A stretch of DNA of 19,040 bases from positions 1-19,040 of the forward strand of contig JAHBMJ010001317.1 in NCBI GenBank assembly GCA_018398765.1, given 5' to 3'. Below are positions 17,001 to 19,040 of this stretch, piece by piece. The first letter of the stretch is position 1. Each line of letters opens with the position of its first letter. A program made the translations under genes and the position numbers. The notes below the pieces were generated by a model. The model worked only from the letters and a program-made list of their open reading frames with translations, did no database searches and was not told the DNA's origin. The DNA is from Chromera velia. Taxonomy: Eukaryota > Sar > Chromeraceae.

Positions 17001-17292
17001 GTACAGGTCTTTGGAATCGGGAAAGAAGAAGACAGAGAGACACACAGAGGCAGGCAGAGCGTAGGACAATGAAAAATAGGCCATCGGAGGGACGGGTCAA
17101 GAGGGAACGCACAAAGGCCGAAAGGTATAAAGAAAGAGAGGCGAAAGGAATTCTGTCCGGTTGCCTCGATCCACACAGTCAATGGCAGTAGCCTAACACA
17201 CAGGCCGGCAGACTTGCAGTATACAGACAAGAAGACAGACCGGCATGGAAGCAAACGGACAGTCAGACAGGCAAAAGAAAAGAAAGACTCAC

Positions 17293-17331
17293 CAAACTTA
17301 AGCCACTCCATCGGAACCGAGTCCGAGATCT
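17293..17331 (-). CDS. Candidate 39-nt exon, phase 1-1
   Basis: On the minus strand a long CT/CCCT pyrimidine tract ending TTTGTGTGCAG precedes 17331, and TTTG|GTGAGT follows 17293. The 39 nt reads ISDSVPMEWLKF with split codons at both ends, both phase 1. Splice signals on both sides are strong by eye. The peptide is not recognised. Confidence 0.35.
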
Positions 17332-17348
17332 CTGCACACAAAGGGAGG

Positions 17349-17351
<3 letters not shown>

Positions 17352-17385
<34 letters not shown>

Positions 17386-17388
17386 AAA

Positions 17389-17431
<43 letters not shown>

Positions 17432-17466
17432 CGAGCGCGCGCGCGCTTGTGTATGTGCGTGCGTGA
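17352..17466. repeat. GA, GT and GC dinucleotide tract
   Basis: GA (17352-17383) is followed by GT (17393-17423), then GCGCGCGCGCGAGCGCGCGC and on to 17446, and a GT/GC mix to about 17466. The alternating purine-pyrimidine part is the type that can adopt Z-form DNA. Confidence 0.93.
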
Positions 17467-17996
17467 GACAGATGAGGGGGAAGGGGCCGGGGGTGAAGGA
17501 GAGGGACCGACAGGAGCGAGTTGCCAGAGAAGAAAAGAAGGAAGGGGGAAGCAGAGAGGAGAAATGAAAGGAGGGAGACGGCAGGGGATGAAAAGAAAGA
17601 GAAGATGCGAACTCAAGTGTGTAATGTATGCAGGGTATTTCCAAGTTCAGGGTTGAGTGGGTACACATGAATGTCCCTATTTCGAGGGGGTAGATGGAGT
17701 GTCGTGTTCGTACGTCGACTTTGTCAATTCCAAGTAAAAGGAGAAGAAAGAAAGAACTTGTGAGCTGATAGAGAGAAAGGTAACAGCATAGGCATCAGCA
17801 GGATCAAGAGCAGCGAAGCACACAGAATACTCTCTGTCTGACAGACAGGCAGGCAGGCAGGCGTGTGTGCAGAAGCCTCGGAAGGAACAGTCTCTTCCTT
17901 CTGAAACGGATGAAACGATTTTTGAGGCAAGTAGGTCCCTCAGACACTTTATTCCAAGGCAAGAGAAGACAAGGGAAGACAATTCAGGCTGCTGAC

Positions 17997-18023
17997 TTGC
18001 TGCGGTGGGTCCAGCCCCAGGAC
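17997..18023 (-). CDS. Weak candidate 27-nt exon, phase 1-1
   Basis: The minus strand has GAGCACATGCAG before 18023 and CAA|GTCAGC after 17997. The 27 nt encodes PGAGPTAA between split codons of phase 1. The donor is not canonical. I list it because its phase fits the neighbouring candidate exons. Confidence 0.15.
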
Positions 18024-18523
18024 CTGCATGTGCTCAGAAGGGGGGATCAGAGGAGCACAAGGAGAATGAGGTGTGCTATGGTTTGAAAGACGTTTGCATC
18101 GTCACGAAAAAACAACGAACAGAGAGAGCCTTCAGGAAAGAAAACAAATCCAAAAAGATAACAACAAAAGAAAAGGAAAAGGAAAGACAAGGCCATGAGA
18201 GGAAAGAGGGGAAGGATCAAATGAAAGAGGAATGAAAGAAGGAGTGGAGTTGGGAGGAACAATTAACAAATGTTTGTCCGGATGTTTTTGTGGGCAATGC
18301 TTGGGTTTCTCTCACACTTTTTCTCTCTAGGTCTCGGAAGGGCTCACGGAGGGCCAGCTACCCCTCGCGCATGCGTGGCATATTTCTTTGTTGTGTTTTC
18401 AGCCTGACCAACTCAGGCCCATAATGTTGCATTCACGGAAGCAGTGTTTATCTCACACTACTGACTGAATACGTGAATAAGGAAAGGATACGAATGAATG
18501 ACTATTTGATTCCCTGCTCCCTT

Positions 18524-18560
18524 GAGTGAGTGAGTGAGTGAGTGAGTGAGTGAGTGAGTG
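18524..18560. repeat. GAGT microsatellite
   Basis: About nine GAGT units. The reverse complement, CACT, is the same tetranucleotide that fills the satellite at 2041-3945. Confidence 0.95.
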
Positions 18561-18639
18561 TCTGACTGTTCAAAAAACTCTCCTGCCACTCACACACACA
18601 CCAACTAAATGACTGATGGCAGAACGAAGGACAACTCAC

Positions 18640-18729
18640 CTGGCGGCTGCTTGTTCGGGCCCTCTGGGACATCGCCCCCCCCTCCGCCTCCCCCTCCAAT
18701 TGCATTTTTGACCATGTCAGTCTTTTCAT
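18640..18729 (-). CDS. Candidate 90-nt exon, phase 1-1, glycine-rich
   Basis: On the minus strand CTTCTTGCCCTTTTGCAG precedes 18729 and CCGCCAG|GTGAGT follows 18640, both good splice consensus. The exon encodes EKTDMVKNAI, eight glycines, then DVPEGPNKQPP with phase-1 split codons at both ends. No domain is recognised. Its phase agrees with the exon at 17331-17293, which suggests one gene. Confidence 0.42.
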
Positions 18730-18844
18730 CTGCAAAAGGGCAAGAAGCAGAAGAGAGATCGATCGAGTGTTCCTCTGTCCACCCCATTCTCTCTCTATCC
18801 GGCTTCTCTTCTTCAAGCAATCACACTGAGAGACATCCTTTAGC

Positions 18845-18883
18845 CCATCCATCCATCCATCCATCTCCATCCATCCATCCATC
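18845..18883. repeat. CCAT microsatellite
   Basis: About nine CCAT units with one CCATCT interruption. It falls in the proposed first intron of the minus-strand gene. Confidence 0.95.
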
Positions 18884-18917
18884 GGCATTGACAGCGGTCG
18901 TATGTGGTTGGGCTGAC

Positions 18918-18963
18918 TTTTGCGCTTGAATTTGATGATTTCAGTCGTTTTTTCTTCATGCAT
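18918..18963 (-). CDS. Possible first exon of the minus-strand microexon gene
   Basis: ATG at 18963 opens a 15-codon charged peptide, MHEEKTTEIIKFKRK, that reaches a phase-1 donor AAAA|GTCAGC. Splicing to 18729 would give an Asn codon then EKTDMVK. The donor is weak, and the ATG may not be the first; the gene could continue upstream beyond the window edge. Confidence 0.2.
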
Positions 18964-19040
18964 TCCTTCGGTGTCATTCTTTCAGCTATGTCTGGTTGTC
19001 CACCTGCCTGCCTGTGCCTGTGAGCTTATGCCTCTCCCTC

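Noticed and set aside
16949-17191. Basic Arg/Gln-rich plus-strand ORF of 80 residues
   Set aside because: Composition follows purine-rich DNA; no motif, no splice support and no homologous feature visible.
17677-17982. Minus-strand ORF with a possible acceptor ending CGTTTCAG
   Set aside because: The acceptor is plausible, but no convincing donor of matching phase follows and the peptide runs through a CAGG repeat.

Overview
This window looks like nuclear DNA of a eukaryotic microbe, probably an alga or related protist. Coding pieces are interrupted by GT...AG introns (for example CAG|GTACGT ... TTGCAG|). Long stretches are microsatellite, minisatellite or AT-rich repeat. The recognisable proteins are secretory-pathway glycan-modifying enzymes of kinds common in algae. 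There is one N at 3306, as in draft assemblies. A chromerid-type alveolate is my best guess, at low confidence; nothing here proves it. I see no rRNA, tRNA, CRISPR array or bacterial operon signal.

Layout. 1-1051: 3' end of a non-LTR retrotransposon ORF with a restriction-like endonuclease. 1778-1930: a short coding-like stretch with half a SAP motif. 2041-3945: a satellite of CACT-rich units of about 85-130 bp with 18 anchor sites. 4120-5620: an AT-rich block made of a degenerate repeat family, interrupted by a foldback (MITE-like) element at 4887-5314. 5636-7898 (minus): an unknown gene with a disordered, basic, internally duplicated N-terminal half and two C-terminal zinc-finger-like modules; a TAG stop sits where the first module should have its tryptophan. 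A 69-bp piece of this gene recurs inverted at 7929-7997. 8036-9300: 40/42-bp minisatellite with a 460-bp higher-order duplication, then smaller repeats.

10157-16200 is the most gene-like part. A two-exon FkbM-family methyltransferase (plus, 10157-11644) faces, tail to tail, a minus-strand gene whose large exon (14260-12371) encodes a GT61-type glycosyltransferase. About 1 kb upstream of that exon is a minus-strand exon (15819-15301) with a signal peptide, a small N-terminal module resembling the one in the FkbM protein, and a degenerate class I methyltransferase-like fold. Intron phase, the lack of other coding between them and the missing membrane anchor of the GT61 exon all favour one fused gene. 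Both genes have GTGCAACA-type palindromic motifs in their upstream regions. They probably act on the same glycan in the ER/Golgi, but that is inference.

16260-19040: AT-rich DNA, microsatellites, and a tentative minus-strand gene made of very small exons that all have phase-1 boundaries (18963-17293).
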